Source: Prevotella sp. CAG:485 (GTDB taxonomy: Bacteria; Bacteroidota; Bacteroidia; Bacteroidales; Muribaculaceae). Taken from it: a stretch of DNA of 9,385 bases. This document shows positions 1 to 7,580 of this stretch, in pieces; positions within the stretch are counted from its first letter, which is position 1, and each line of letters starts with the position of its first letter. Location: contig FR897826.1 in NCBI GenBank assembly GCA_000437495.1, forward strand, positions 2,025-11,409, read 5' to 3'. The notes below the pieces were generated by a model, which was given only the letters and a program-made list of their open reading frames with translations, had not been told where the DNA came from and searched no databases. A program made the translations under genes and the position numbers.

Positions 1-659
1 GACTGGCTGCCGACAGCCGCGAGGAGGTGATTGACATGCTCATGAAGCTCGATTCGCTGAAGACCGTGGTTGATCTCAACCGTGCGTACATTGACAACCT
101 GTCGAATGTGCTTGACCGCAACCGCATTCCCACCGATTCCATCGACATGGGCAAACCGGTGGCGCCTCTGCCTCCGGAATCGCTGATGGATGCCGGCGAT
201 GCCGAGCGGAATTTTGTGGCTAACATCAGCAGCCAGAACAATTACCGCACTTCTGCTCTCGCCTCATTGGCGGCAGACGGTGTTACCTTTCATCCGCTCA
301 CCATGGCCGGCATACAGACGCAAAGCTCCATGGAGAGCCGTGAGGCGGTGATAGTTGTTCCGGGGTCTGACCCGGTGCTTGCCCCCGCCGACGGACGTGT
401 AATAGACATCTATTATTCGTCGCTCAACGGCTACAGTGTGATGCTTCAGCATCCGCGGGGCTTTGTTTCGCGCATTCGCGGTCTGGGTCGTATACTTGTC
501 AATGAAGGCGATTACCTCTCCGTGGGCGACGCCGTTGGCATGGGACCGGGTCAAAAACGCCGCCACAGCTCCATAACGCTGCGGCTGTGGCACAACGGCA
601 CTCCCCTATTGCCTGCCGACTACATCAGGCAACCAAATCAAAAACTGAACAGTAAATGA
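1..659 (+). CDS. Degenerate LytM/M23-fold protein, 5' end outside window
   Basis: This is the C-terminal part of a LytM (peptidase M23) fold protein. The frame is open from base 3, so the true start lies upstream; the GTG at 27 and ATG at 36 are probably internal codons. The first ~45 residues are heptad-like and probably helical or coiled-coil, followed by a Pro-rich linker. The LytM core lies at about 330-620, with the hallmark APADG strand at 379-393 and an RLWHNGTPLLPADYI tail at 580-624 that matches the usual ELWKNG.P..P..YI ending. Active M23 enzymes bind zinc through HxxxD and HxH and also need a YAHL histidine. Here these align with SREAV, SIT and IRGL, so all appear lost. By analogy with EnvC and NlpD, I infer a regulatory or scaffolding role in the periplasm, perhaps activating a murein amidase. 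It overlaps dxr by 4 bases. The fold is fairly sure; the function is inferred. Confidence 0.8.
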   Translation, partial: LAADSREEVIDMLMKLDSLKTVVDLNRAYIDNLSNVLDRNRIPTDSIDMGKPVAPLPPESLMDAGDAERNFVANISSQNNYRTSALASLAADGVTFHPLTMAGIQTQSSMESREAVIVVPGSDPVLAPADGRVIDIYYSSLNGYSVMLQHPRGFVSRIRGLGRILVNEGDYLSVGDAVGMGPGQKRRHSSITLRLWHNGTPLLPADYIRQPNQKLNSK

Positions 660-1825
660 CATCACCCCATAAACGCAACATAGCGGTGTTAGGCTCCACA
701 GGGAGCATAGGCACACAGACGCTCGATGTGATAGCGCGTCATCCCGACCTCTTCCGGGCTTCATTGCTTGTTGCCAACACAAGCTGGCAAATGCTGGCTG
801 AGCAGGCTTTGAGATTCCGGCCGGAAGCCGTGTGCATAGCCAACGAAGGCTGTTATGCTCAGTTGCGCGAGGCTCTGGCCGGCAGCGGCATAGAGGTGCA
901 TGCGGGCGCCGAAGCCATAGAGCAACTCGCTGCCGAGCCACAGCATGACACGGTAATCGCCGCCATGGTGGGTTATTCAGGCCTTCCATCAGTGCTGGCC
1001 GCCGCCAAAGCCGGCAAACGCATCGCTTTGGCCAACAAGGAGACCTTAGTGGCGGCCGGCGAGCTGGTAACAGACCTTTGCGAGCGTCATGGCGCAGAAT
1101 TGCTGCCCGTTGACAGCGAGCACTCGGCCATTTTCCAATGTCTGCAAGGCGAGGAGCGCGACACGGTGAGCCGCATCATCCTCACCGCCTCGGGTGGTCC
1201 CTTCCGCACTTACACGCGCCAACAGATGGAGAAGGTAACACTCGAAGATGCCCTGAATCACCCCAACTGGCAGATGGGCCGCAAGGTGACGATTGATTCG
1301 GCCTCCATGATGAACAAAGGCTTTGAGATGATTGAGGCCCGGTGGCTCTTCTCCTGTCAGCCGGAACAGATCAGCATTATGGTGCATCCGCAGTCGGTGG
1401 TTCATTCCATGGTTGAGTTTCACGATGGCGCCATAAAGGCTCAGCTTGGCGTTCCCGATATGCATCTGCCCATTGCCTACGCCCTCTCCTATCCTCACAG
1501 GCTCTCGGGCGTGAGTAAGCCGCTTACGGTGGAGATGATGTCTCACCTCACCTTTGAGAGCGCCGACACCGAGTGTTTCCCGATGCTTGCTTACGCTTAC
1601 GAGGCTATAAAGCGGGGAGGAACAGCTCCGGCCATACTCGCCGCCGCCGACGAAATTGCCGTACAGGCGTTCATAGACAAACGAATATCTTTTACAGCTA
1701 TGGCCAACGTTACACGTTATGCTCTTGACCATGCTGATATATGCGACCGGCCCGACTATGCCGCAATTATTGATGCCGACAGACAGGGTCGCGCACTTGC
1801 TCAACAAATGATACAATATTCCTGA
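656..1825 (+). CDS. dxr: 1-deoxy-D-xylulose 5-phosphate reductoisomerase
   Basis: Dxr (IspC) converts 1-deoxy-D-xylulose 5-phosphate to 2-C-methyl-D-erythritol 4-phosphate with NADPH and a divalent metal. It is the committed step of the MEP isoprenoid pathway in the cytosol and the target of fosmidomycin. The 389-residue length is normal. The N-terminal Rossmann motif GSTGSIGTQTL (residues 13-23) binds NADPH. LANKETLVAAGELV (125-138) and PVDSEHSAIFQ (151-161) follow; D153 and E155 are metal ligands. ASGGPFR (178-184) and NHPNWQMGRKVTIDSASMMN lead into KGFEMIEA, where N220, K221 and E224 match E. coli N227, K228 and E231. VHPQSVVHSMVEF and GVPDMHLPIAYAL complete the signature. All key residues are present, so it should be active. 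The start ATG overlaps the upstream stop (ATGA) and its stop overlaps the rseP start, which suggests translational coupling. Confidence 0.98.
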   Translation: MTSPHKRNIAVLGSTGSIGTQTLDVIARHPDLFRASLLVANTSWQMLAEQALRFRPEAVCIANEGCYAQLREALAGSGIEVHAGAEAIEQLAAEPQHDTVIAAMVGYSGLPSVLAAAKAGKRIALANKETLVAAGELVTDLCERHGAELLPVDSEHSAIFQCLQGEERDTVSRIILTASGGPFRTYTRQQMEKVTLEDALNHPNWQMGRKVTIDSASMMNKGFEMIEARWLFSCQPEQISIMVHPQSVVHSMVEFHDGAIKAQLGVPDMHLPIAYALSYPHRLSGVSKPLTVEMMSHLTFESADTECFPMLAYAYEAIKRGGTAPAILAAADEIAVQAFIDKRISFTAMANVTRYALDHADICDRPDYAAIIDADRQGRALAQQMIQYS

Positions 1826-3288
1826 TGGAGACATTTCTTATTAAAGCTGCTCAACTGATTCTGGCATTTGCCTTTCTTGTGATAATTCACGAGTTCGGCC
1901 ACTTTTTATTTGCGCGTATGTTTGGCGTACGCGTGGAGAAGTTCTACATCTTCTTTAACCCGTGGTTCTCGTTGTTCCGATACAAGAGCCGCTGTCTGAA
2001 GCGCCTTGAGGCCGAAGAGAAGAAACGTGAAGAGGCAGAGGCCAAAGGCATACCTTATCAGCCCGAAGAAACGGAGGATAACGGGAAGAAGAAAAAGAGC
2101 CATTTCTGGAAAGAGACAGAGTTCGGCATTGGCTGGCTCCCCCTTGGCGGTTATTGCAAAATAGCCGGCATGATTGACGAATCGATGGACAAGGAGCAGA
2201 TGAAACGTCCGCCTCAGCCCTGGGAATTCCGGTCGAAACCGGCATGGCAGCGTCTGCTGATAATGGTGGCGGGAGTGTTGTTCAACTTCCTGTTAGCCAT
2301 ACTCATCTATGCAGGCATAGTATATGCCACAGGCGAGAAATATGTGCCGCTGAGCGAGGCACGTCAGGGTATGCTTTTCACCCCCGAAGCACAGAAAATA
2401 GGCTTCCGCAACGGCGATGTGCCCATTGCCGCCGACGGTGTCAGCCTCAACGAACCGGCCGAAGCCGTCAGCGCCATGCTCGAGGCTCGGAATGTGGAAG
2501 TGCTGCGCAACGGCGACACGGTGAATATCGCCATACCGCAGAAATTCATTTTCGCCATAGACCGCGAAGCACGCACCGACTCGCTGCCGTTTCAGTTCAT
2601 GACTTACTCCATACCGGCACGCTTTACCCAGGTTATGAGCGGTTATGGCGCTGAGAAAGCCGGAGTGAAGGCCAACGACCAGGTTGTGGCCATTGACGGC
2701 AAACCGGTAACCGACCTTTATCAGTTCATGAAAACGGTGAAAGGACATGCCAACAAAACCATGAGTCTGACGGTGGCACGCAAGGTCAACAACCGCATCG
2801 ACACGCTGACTCTTCAGGTGCCCCTCGACGCCAGTTCGCGCATGGGTGTGCAGCTTGAGGTTGACCCGACGCAGTTCTACAACAGCCGCGAGATTCATTA
2901 CAACCTCATCAGCTCTGTGCCGCGCGGTGTTGAGCTTGGCACTCAGAAGCTCACGGCATACGTCAGCTCCATGAAGATGATTTTCACCAAGGAGGGAGCG
3001 CAGAGCATTGGCGGCTTCGGCACCATCGGCTCTATCTTCCCCGACCACTGGAACTGGATAGCTTTCTGGAACATTGCCGCCTTCCTCTCCGTGGCGCTCG
3101 CGTTCATGAACATACTGCCCATTCCGGCGCTTGACGGCGGACATGTATTGTTCCTGCTCTATGAGGTAATCTTCCGCCGTAAGCCCAACGAGAAGTTCAT
3201 GGAATATGCCCAATACACAGGCATGATTCTGCTGCTGCTGTTGCTGCTCTATGCCAACGGCATGGACATAGTACGTCTGTTTAAATAA
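1825..3288 (+). CDS. rseP: RseP-type site-2 (RIP) zinc metalloprotease
   Basis: This is an intramembrane zinc protease of peptidase family M50B, which cuts membrane-embedded substrates such as anti-sigma factors after a first periplasmic cut. The HEFGH motif sits in TM1 (H22, E23, H26). The third ligand, D437, lies in the NILPIPALDGG motif near the C-terminus. GIGWLPLGGY (101-110) is the membrane-associated beta-hairpin. A second membrane segment spans about 143-167. PDZ-like regions follow at about 185-240 (weak, with GFRNGDVPIAADG) and 266-345 (clear, with AEKAGVKANDQVVAIDGKPV), then two C-terminal membrane segments; the last contains seven leucines in a row. At 487 residues it is longer than the ~450 of E. 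coli RseP, partly through a charged insertion at about 53-95. It starts inside the dxr stop (TGATG). The family is certain; substrates are unknown. Confidence 0.96.
   Translation: METFLIKAAQLILAFAFLVIIHEFGHFLFARMFGVRVEKFYIFFNPWFSLFRYKSRCLKRLEAEEKKREEAEAKGIPYQPEETEDNGKKKKSHFWKETEFGIGWLPLGGYCKIAGMIDESMDKEQMKRPPQPWEFRSKPAWQRLLIMVAGVLFNFLLAILIYAGIVYATGEKYVPLSEARQGMLFTPEAQKIGFRNGDVPIAADGVSLNEPAEAVSAMLEARNVEVLRNGDTVNIAIPQKFIFAIDREARTDSLPFQFMTYSIPARFTQVMSGYGAEKAGVKANDQVVAIDGKPVTDLYQFMKTVKGHANKTMSLTVARKVNNRIDTLTLQVPLDASSRMGVQLEVDPTQFYNSREIHYNLISSVPRGVELGTQKLTAYVSSMKMIFTKEGAQSIGGFGTIGSIFPDHWNWIAFWNIAAFLSVALAFMNILPIPALDGGHVLFLLYEVIFRRKPNEKFMEYAQYTGMILLLLLLLYANGMDIVRLFK
3229..3249 (+). repeat. CTG-rich run coding seven leucines in rseP
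   Basis: Four CTG codons, then TTG, CTG and CTC, encode seven consecutive leucines in the last membrane segment of RseP. The near-perfect triplet repeat could slip during replication, but a gain or loss of whole triplets would only alter the length of the leucine stretch. It is probably no more than a hydrophobic segment written with the preferred leucine codon. Confidence 0.7.
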
Positions 3289-3306
3289 TCCTTAACCGGC
3301 AAGAAA

Positions 3307-4485
3307 ATGAAAACCATACGTCTGCGCAAAGGCAAAGAGGAATCGTTGCAACGACATCATCCCTGGGTCTTTTCGGGAGCAATCCAGAGTCTCCCCGAGG
3401 GCCTTGAAGAGGGCGACTTAGTAATAGTGGAGACTTCTTCCGGCGAAACGGTGGGAGTAGGTCAATGGCAGATTGGGTCGATAGCTGTGCGTATGCTGCT
3501 GTTCGGAGCCACAGCGCTGCCCGACGATTTCTTTGCAGTGAGGCTACGCAATGCCTGGCAAATGCGCAAGGACCTGAATCTGATTCGGCCTGACAACGAC
3601 GCTTTCCGCCTGGTTCACGGCGAAGGCGACTATCTGCCGGGTCTGATAGTTGACGTCTACGGCAACACCGCAGTGATGCAGGCTCACACTCCCGGCATCC
3701 ACTTTATGCGTCGCCGCATTGCCGGCGCTCTTACCGAGCTGCCCGGGCTGCCCATCAAGAATGTCTACTACAAAAGCGAAACCACTCTGCCCTATAAGGC
3801 TCATCTCGACCCGGTGAATGAATACCTTGCCGGCGATTTCGACGGTGCCTTAGCCACTGAAAACGGCTTGCGCTTCAACATTGACTGGCTGCGCGGTCAG
3901 AAGACGGGTTTCTTCCTCGACCAGCGCGAAAACCGCAGTCTGCTGCAGCAATATGCTCACGGGCGCAAGGTTCTTAATATGTTCTGCTACACAGGCGGCT
4001 TCTCTGTCTATGCTCTGCGCGGCAATGCCCAATTGGTACACAGCGTAGATTCATCAACCAAGGCCATAGCGCTCACTGAGGCCAATGTGGATTTGAACTT
4101 CCCCGGCGACAAACGTCATGAGGCCTACGCCACCGATGCTTTCCGTTTCCTGGACGATATGGAAGACTCGGCTTACGACCTCATCATCCTTGACCCTCCA
4201 GCCTTTGTGAAACATCGCGGCGCCATTCAGAACGGTTTGCGGGGCTACAGGCGCCTCAACACTGCGGCTCTGCGCAAGATAGCTCCCGGAGGCATTCTCT
4301 TTACCTTCTCGTGCTCGCAGCTTGTAAACAAGGATATGTTCAGAATGAGCGTCTTCTCGGCCGCCGAACAGGCCGGCCGCAAGGTGCAGATTCTTCATCA
4401 GCTGACTCAGGCCCCCGACCATCCGGTGGATATATGCCATCCCGAAGGGGAATATCTCAAGGGCCTGGTCCTCTATGTGCAATAA
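3307..4485 (+). CDS. rlmI: RlmI-like class I SAM-dependent 23S rRNA (cytosine-C5) methyltransferase
   Basis: This belongs to the RlmI (YccW) family, whose E. coli member methylates C1962 of 23S rRNA to m5C. The 392-residue length matches the family. An N-terminal PUA domain (about 1-75, with RLRKGKEESLQRHHPWVFSGAI) should bind RNA. A central RlmI-specific domain runs to about 190. The Rossmann methyltransferase domain opens with GQKTGFFLDQREN and contains SAM motif I VLNMFCYTGGF (222-232), the acidic residue in VHSVDSS, motif IV DPPAF (296-300) and FSCSQ, where C336 is the probable catalytic or motif VI cysteine. It lies 18 bases after rseP with no promoter or terminator between, so it is likely in the same operon. 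No Shine-Dalgarno sequence is evident. The family is secure; the exact target nucleotide is carried over from E. coli and untested here. Confidence 0.92.
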   Translation: MKTIRLRKGKEESLQRHHPWVFSGAIQSLPEGLEEGDLVIVETSSGETVGVGQWQIGSIAVRMLLFGATALPDDFFAVRLRNAWQMRKDLNLIRPDNDAFRLVHGEGDYLPGLIVDVYGNTAVMQAHTPGIHFMRRRIAGALTELPGLPIKNVYYKSETTLPYKAHLDPVNEYLAGDFDGALATENGLRFNIDWLRGQKTGFFLDQRENRSLLQQYAHGRKVLNMFCYTGGFSVYALRGNAQLVHSVDSSTKAIALTEANVDLNFPGDKRHEAYATDAFRFLDDMEDSAYDLIILDPPAFVKHRGAIQNGLRGYRRLNTAALRKIAPGGILFTFSCSQLVNKDMFRMSVFSAAEQAGRKVQILHQLTQAPDHPVDICHPEGEYLKGLVLYVQ

Positions 4486-4509
4486 CCAAATAAACCTGAT
4501 ACCGGAATA

Positions 4510-6552
4510 ATGAAAAAAACTGCAATGACACTACTGCTTGCCGCAGCTGCCGTTACGCAGCTGAACGCCGGAGCGCCGGCTCCCAAGGCAGACAATTTCA
4601 ATTATCATGTCGACAATTTTGCCGACATCGAGGTGCTTCGCTACCAAGTGCCCGACTTCGACCAACTCAGCCTCAACCAGAAACTGATGGTATATTACCT
4701 CAGTCAGGCAGCCCAGGCCGGCCGCGACATAATCTGGGACCAGAACGGCCGCTACAATCTGCAGATACGTCCGCTGCTCGAGGCCATTTACACGAACTTC
4801 AAGGGCGACAAGAACTCAAAAGACTACAAGGCCTTTGAGCAATATCTGAAGCAGGTATGGTTCGGCAACGGCATCTATCATCACTATTCCAACGATAAGT
4901 TCGTGCCCGGTTTCTCGCAGGATTTCTTCGTGGCACAGGTAAAAGCCCTTCCGGCTTCCCAACTGCCCCTCAAACCAGGTCAGACGCTCGATGCCATGCT
5001 GGCTGAGCTGACGCCGGTAATCTTCGACCCCACCGTGCTGGCCAAGAAAGTGAATCAGGATGGTTCGCAGGATGTTGTGGCAACGTCGGCCGGCAACCTC
5101 TATGAGGGTGTGACGCAGGCTGAGGTTGAGGATTTCTACAACCGCCTAAAAGACCCCAACGACCAGACGCCCGTAAGCTACGGCCTCAACGCCAAAGTGG
5201 TAAAAAAAGACGGCAAGGTAACGGAAGAGGTATATAAAGTCAACGGCCTCTACGGACCTGCCATCGCCCAGATTATCTATTGGCTCGACAAAGCCAAAGG
5301 GGTGGCCGAGAACGACGCTCAGAAGGAGTACATCACCTCGCTGATTGATTATTACATCACCGGCGACCTGCGCACTTTCGACCAATATTCCATTCAGTGG
5401 GCCAAGGATACCAAATCGAAGGTTGACTTCGTAAACGGCTTCATTGAGAGCTACAACGACCCTCTGGGCATGACAGGCTCATGGGAAAGCTACGTCAACT
5501 TCCGCAACGACAAAGCCACCGACCGCACGGCAAAAATATCGAATGCGGCTCAATGGTTTGAAGACCACAGCCCGGTAAATCCGGAATTCCGCAAACCCAA
5601 CGTCAAGGGTGTGTCGGCCAAGGTCATCACAGCGGCTATGCTTGGCGGCGACGCCTATCCCGCAACTGCCATCGGCATCAACCTGCCCAACGCCAACTGG
5701 ATTCGCGCTCAGCACGGCTCGAAATCGGTAACCATAGAGAACATCACCGAAGCATACGACATGGCCAGCCACGGCAACGGCTTCAACGAGGAATTTGTCA
5801 TTGACAAACCCACCCGCGAGCTGATGGACAAGTATCTCTACATCACCGATATGCTCCACACCGACCTGCACGAGTGTCTGGGCCATGCCTCCGGTCGCCT
5901 CATGCCCGGCGTTGACCAGGATGCCCTGAAAGAAAACGGCTCAGCTCTGGAAGAAGCCCGCGCTGACCTCTTCGCTCTCTATTACTTAGCTGACCCGAAA
6001 CTGATGGAACTCGGCGTGATAGACAATCCCGACGCTTACAAGGCCGAATATTACAAGTATATGCTCAACGGCCTCATGACCCAGCTTAACCGCATTGAGC
6101 CTGGCAAAAACATTGAGGAGGCTCACATGCGCAACCGTCAGCTCATTGCTGCTTATATCCTCGACAAAGGCAAAAAGGACAAAGTGGTAGAGCTGGTAAA
6201 GAAGAACGGCAAAACGTACGTCAAAATCAACGACTACAAGAAGATGCGCGGTCTCATAGCCGAGCTGTTAGCCACTATCCAGAACATCAAATCGACCGGT
6301 GATTATGCTGCCGGCAACGCTCTCATTCAGAAATATGCCGTGAAGGTTGACCCGAAGCTGCATAAGGAGGTTCTGGAGCGCATTTCCAAGCTCAACATTC
6401 CGCCTTACCGCGGATTCGTGAATCCGGTTTACCACCTCGTTTACGACAACAACGGCAACATCACCGATGTTACGATAGACTATAACGAAGGCTATACCGA
6501 CCAGATGCTTCGCCTCGGTCGCGACTTCTCCACCCTCGGCCTCGGCCAATAA
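4510..6552 (+). CDS. Exported dipeptidyl-peptidase III (peptidase family M49)
   Basis: DPP III removes dipeptides from the N-termini of short peptides and is a zinc enzyme. The family's HEXXGH motif is HECLGH at residues 454-459 (5869-5886), the variant known from Bacteroides thetaiotaomicron DPP III. The second motif EEARAD (481-486) supplies the third ligand, a glutamate. The 680-residue length fits bacterial members. The N-terminus looks like a Sec signal peptide: MKK, a hydrophobic core TLLLAAAAV, and a probable signal peptidase I site after A20 (QLNA|GAP). No lipobox cysteine is present, so a soluble periplasmic or secreted enzyme is expected. Most eukaryotic members are cytosolic. A role in peptide scavenging is inferred. 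It starts 24 bases after the rlmI-like gene and ends just before a large hairpin. From memory, some database entries mislabel such proteins as dihydrofolate reductase; nothing here supports that. Confidence 0.93.
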   Translation: MKKTAMTLLLAAAAVTQLNAGAPAPKADNFNYHVDNFADIEVLRYQVPDFDQLSLNQKLMVYYLSQAAQAGRDIIWDQNGRYNLQIRPLLEAIYTNFKGDKNSKDYKAFEQYLKQVWFGNGIYHHYSNDKFVPGFSQDFFVAQVKALPASQLPLKPGQTLDAMLAELTPVIFDPTVLAKKVNQDGSQDVVATSAGNLYEGVTQAEVEDFYNRLKDPNDQTPVSYGLNAKVVKKDGKVTEEVYKVNGLYGPAIAQIIYWLDKAKGVAENDAQKEYITSLIDYYITGDLRTFDQYSIQWAKDTKSKVDFVNGFIESYNDPLGMTGSWESYVNFRNDKATDRTAKISNAAQWFEDHSPVNPEFRKPNVKGVSAKVITAAMLGGDAYPATAIGINLPNANWIRAQHGSKSVTIENITEAYDMASHGNGFNEEFVIDKPTRELMDKYLYITDMLHTDLHECLGHASGRLMPGVDQDALKENGSALEEARADLFALYYLADPKLMELGVIDNPDAYKAEYYKYMLNGLMTQLNRIEPGKNIEEAHMRNRQLIAAYILDKGKKDKVVELVKKNGKTYVKINDYKKMRGLIAELLATIQNIKSTGDYAAGNALIQKYAVKVDPKLHKEVLERISKLNIPPYRGFVNPVYHLVYDNNGNITDVTIDYNEGYTDQMLRLGRDFSTLGLGQ

Positions 6553-6570
6553 ACCGTCATAATCTCTTAG

Positions 6571-6620
6571 AAAGGATGCTGTTGGCAAGAATGCTCCGAG
6601 CTTCTCTCACAGCATCCTTT
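6571..6620 (+). terminator. 12-bp perfect inverted repeat, probable terminator or processing hairpin
   Basis: AAAGGATGCTGT (6571-6582) and ACAGCATCCTTT (6609-6620) are perfect reverse complements. The 26-base loop can fold further: AGAA (6588-6591) pairs with TTCT (6602-6605), and GCT (6593-6595) with AGC (6599-6601), around a CCG tip. It begins 18 bases after the DPP III stop, where an operon terminator would be expected. No clear run of T follows the plus-strand stem apart from the TTT inside it, so it is not a textbook rho-independent terminator. It ends 21 bases before the next start codon, so it would also form the leader of that gene on any read-through transcript. Confidence 0.7.
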
Positions 6621-6641
6621 CATCTATAATTCACCGCAACC

Positions 6642-7469
6642 ATGTTAGGAGCAATTACCGGCGACATCATTGGCAGCCGATGGGAGTTCATACCCACAAA
6701 TGATTATAATTTTCCGCTCTTGTCGGAAGAGAACAGTTTCACCGACGACAGCATCTGTACAGTAGCCGTTGCCGACGCTCTGCTTAAGCACCGCGACATG
6801 GGCATATCCATGCACGAATGGTGCCGGCGCTATCCCACCCCGATGGGCGGATATGGCGGCCGATTCGCACAATGGGTACGCAGCACTGATTATGCGCCAT
6901 ATAACAGCTTGGGTAACGGTTCTGCCATGCGGGTAAGCCCTGTGGGCTGGTGGTTCGACATCACAGACCCGAATCTGGTGGAATATGCGAAACTCAGCGC
7001 TGCATGCACTCATAATCACCCCGAAGGCATAACCGGCGCCACCGCCGTAGCCTTAGCAATAGCCGGCTGTCGTGCCATGCGGCAACAAAACGATGGAAAG
7101 CCTATAACCCAGGAGATGCTCCGTGAGACAGGATTAGCCCCTGCCATAAAGCTTGTCGTAGAAGCCGGATGGCCCAATCCTCTCACACTTGATGTGGAAG
7201 AGTATCGCAATAGGTTTGACGAGACTTGCAGAGGGACGGTGCCGGTGGCTCTCCATATCATGTTGCAAAGCCATTCATTTGAGGATGCCGTTCGGCGTGC
7301 CGTCAGCCTCGGCGCGGACGCCGACACCTTAGGCGCTATCGTCGGCTCCATAGCCGAAGTCATCTGGGACATTCCCTCAGAAATAAAAAGCGCTGTGATG
7401 CAGTATCTCCCTGACGAAATGAAAACCGTAATAGACCGATTTTACAACCACATACAGACACCGGCTTAA
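6642..7469 (+). CDS. ADP-ribosylglycohydrolase family protein (DraG/ARH fold)
   Basis: Members of this family use a two-metal (usually Mg2+) site to remove ADP-ribose from proteins or small ADP-ribosylated molecules; the type member DraG reactivates dinitrogenase reductase. The protein is 275 residues, a normal length. The start MLGAITGDIIGSRWE is typical. TDDS (34-37) and GADADT (224-229; D226, D228, T229) supply the metal-binding residues, and GNGSAMRVSPVGW plus THNHPEG are further family motifs. The usual GGDxDT has become GADADT, a mild change. No nitrogenase or ADP-ribosyltransferase gene is in the window, so the substrate is unknown; a housekeeping or mono-ADP-ribose role is as likely as a DraG role. 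The ATG lies 21 bases after the hairpin, and I see no TAnnTTTG promoter between. It may be expressed by read-through, or from a promoter inside the DPP III gene. Confidence 0.92.
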   Translation: MLGAITGDIIGSRWEFIPTNDYNFPLLSEENSFTDDSICTVAVADALLKHRDMGISMHEWCRRYPTPMGGYGGRFAQWVRSTDYAPYNSLGNGSAMRVSPVGWWFDITDPNLVEYAKLSAACTHNHPEGITGATAVALAIAGCRAMRQQNDGKPITQEMLRETGLAPAIKLVVEAGWPNPLTLDVEEYRNRFDETCRGTVPVALHIMLQSHSFEDAVRRAVSLGADADTLGAIVGSIAEVIWDIPSEIKSAVMQYLPDEMKTVIDRFYNHIQTPA

Positions 7470-7532
7470 CAACATCCCCGCATCAGCCACCCCACAACCG
7501 AAAAATAATTTACATTTTTTTGTCCCTAACTA
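7470..7532. other. Short gap between hydrolase gene and tRNA promoter
   Basis: The gap starts C-rich and turns A/T-rich after about 7500. The only dyad seen is a weak all-A/T one, AAAAAT (7501-7506) with ATTTTT (7514-7519) followed by TTGT, which might act as a poor terminator for the hydrolase gene. No ORF or convincing site is otherwise seen. Confidence 0.4.
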
Positions 7533-7563
7533 TTGTGGGAAACAAAAAAAAGCATTACCTTTG
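7533..7563 (+). promoter_or_regulatory. Bacteroidota promoter of tRNA-Pro
   Basis: TTG (7533-7535), a 20-base spacer and TACCTTTG (7556-7563) match the primary sigma factor promoter of Bacteroidota, -33 TTTG or TTG and -7 TAnnTTTG. The spacer includes an eight-base A run. Transcription should begin near 7569-7572, giving a leader of about 10 bases before the mature tRNA. The surrounding 20 bases (7547-7566) match 19 of 20 positions at the promoter before the AlkD-like gene (8465-8484). Confidence 0.85.
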
Positions 7564-7580
7564 CAGCGCAAAAGCAAGAT

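Noticed and set aside
21..38. A GAGGAGG sequence 8 bases before an ATG at 36, resembling a Shine-Dalgarno site and start for the first gene
   Set aside because: The same bases code Glu-Glu-Val in a frame already open from base 3, Bacteroidota seldom use such sites, and starting here would leave a LytM protein with no export signal. An internal codon is more likely.
1046..1834. A 262-residue minus-strand frame across dxr
   Set aside because: It lies wholly opposite a dxr gene with every family motif intact and resembles no known protein; it is a shadow frame of GC-rich coding DNA.
2293..3213. A 306-residue minus-strand frame across rseP
   Set aside because: It is opposite the PDZ and membrane regions of RseP, has no recognisable motif, and no promoter was seen for it.
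6642..7469. A toxin-antitoxin or phage-defence pair built on ADP-ribosylation
   Set aside because: The hydrolase has no ADP-ribosyltransferase partner in the window and sits beside housekeeping genes.
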